Positions 13,216 through 13,319 of a stretch of DNA of 13,319 bases are shown piece after piece. Every line of letters begins with the position of its first letter. Positions within the stretch are counted from its first letter, which is position 1. Origin of the DNA: Limiplasma sp031556335 (GTDB lineage: Bacteria > Bacillota > Clostridia > Christensenellales > Aristaeellaceae); NCBI GenBank assembly GCA_031556335.1, contig JAVBTE010000186.1:1-13319 (forward strand), written 5' to 3'. The notes beneath the pieces were generated by a model. It did no database searches, had not been told where the DNA came from, and saw only the letters and a list, made by a program, of their open reading frames with translations. A program made the translations under genes and the position numbers.

Positions 13216-13319
13216 CGCGTGATTATGGCCAGCGGCAGGGGCCGGGTGCCGGGGTAGGACGGGGGGGAGGGGTACGCGGGGTACGGGGACGAGGAGGACG
13301 GGGACGTTAGGGACTGCCG
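13216..13319. other. G-rich 3' edge, no gene
   Basis: After the kdgK stop there is a 39-base stretch that still reads as the family C-terminal tail in frame, followed by a G-rich segment from 13251 with runs of four to seven G (13251-13254, 13261-13267, 13269-13272, 13278-13281, 13285-13288). It has no recognisable gene or clear terminator. Composition differs from the rest of the window and may reflect a poor-quality sequence end. Confidence 0.5.

Noticed and set aside
1..13319. CRISPR arrays, tRNA or rRNA genes, insertion sequences
   Set aside because: I saw no regularly spaced direct repeats, no cloverleaf-like sequence and no transposase motifs on either strand when reading by eye; a dedicated search was not run.

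Overview
The window looks like a piece of a GC-rich, Gram-positive (Firmicutes/Clostridia-type) chromosome. Pointers are strong GGAGG ribosome binding sites, near-consensus sigma-A promoters (TTGACN-17-TATAAT), riboswitch leaders with intrinsic terminators, a LacI-type regulator with a cre-like site, and a probable lipoprotein solute-binding protein. The exact taxon cannot be read from the sequence. Both ends are G-rich and low in complexity, and may be contig edges.

Layout. (1) 1-216: no gene, only GC-rich hairpins and a perfect 34-bp palindrome behind the leftmost operon. (2) 217-5218, minus strand: a four-gene purine oxidation operon transcribed leftwards. It is guanine deaminase (guaD), then the molybdenum, FAD and 2Fe-2S subunits of a xanthine-dehydrogenase-type enzyme (xdhA, xdhB, xdhC). 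Together they would take guanine to xanthine to urate. (3) 5219-5829: a regulatory island with two divergent consensus promoters whose -35 boxes are 40 bp apart. Leftwards it makes a purine riboswitch leader in front of guaD. Rightwards it makes a cobalamin riboswitch leader. (4) 5830-8553, plus strand: btuF-btuC-btuD, a corrinoid ABC importer. (5) 8655-13215, plus strand: a uronate catabolism operon of a LacI-family regulator, uronate isomerase (uxaC), a KDPG aldolase fused to a VOC/glyoxalase-like domain, and 2-keto-3-deoxygluconate kinase (kdgK). These cover the isomerase step and the last two steps of uronate breakdown. The oxidoreductase and dehydratase genes are not in the window.

Most interesting system: the guaD-xdhABC leader carries a well-formed purine aptamer (L2 GATATGG, L3 CCGCAAA, core GTTTCTACC, P1 pairing 5368-5361 with 5309-5302). 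The base at the ligand-reading position is C, as in guanine-type aptamers. The 3' strand of its P1 and P3 is also the 5' strand of a terminator (5314-5306 with 5274-5266, then seven U). Aptamer and terminator are therefore mutually exclusive, and ligand binding should switch transcription ON. That is the reverse of the usual guanine OFF switch and fits feed-forward induction of purine breakdown. The aptamer also departs from the textbook form (P2 one pair shorter; C where J3/1 normally has A), so its ligand deserves testing.

The cobalamin riboswitch on the other side ends in a helix that would both terminate transcription and hide the btuF Shine-Dalgarno. Two metabolite-sensing RNAs thus fire outward from one short divergent promoter region.
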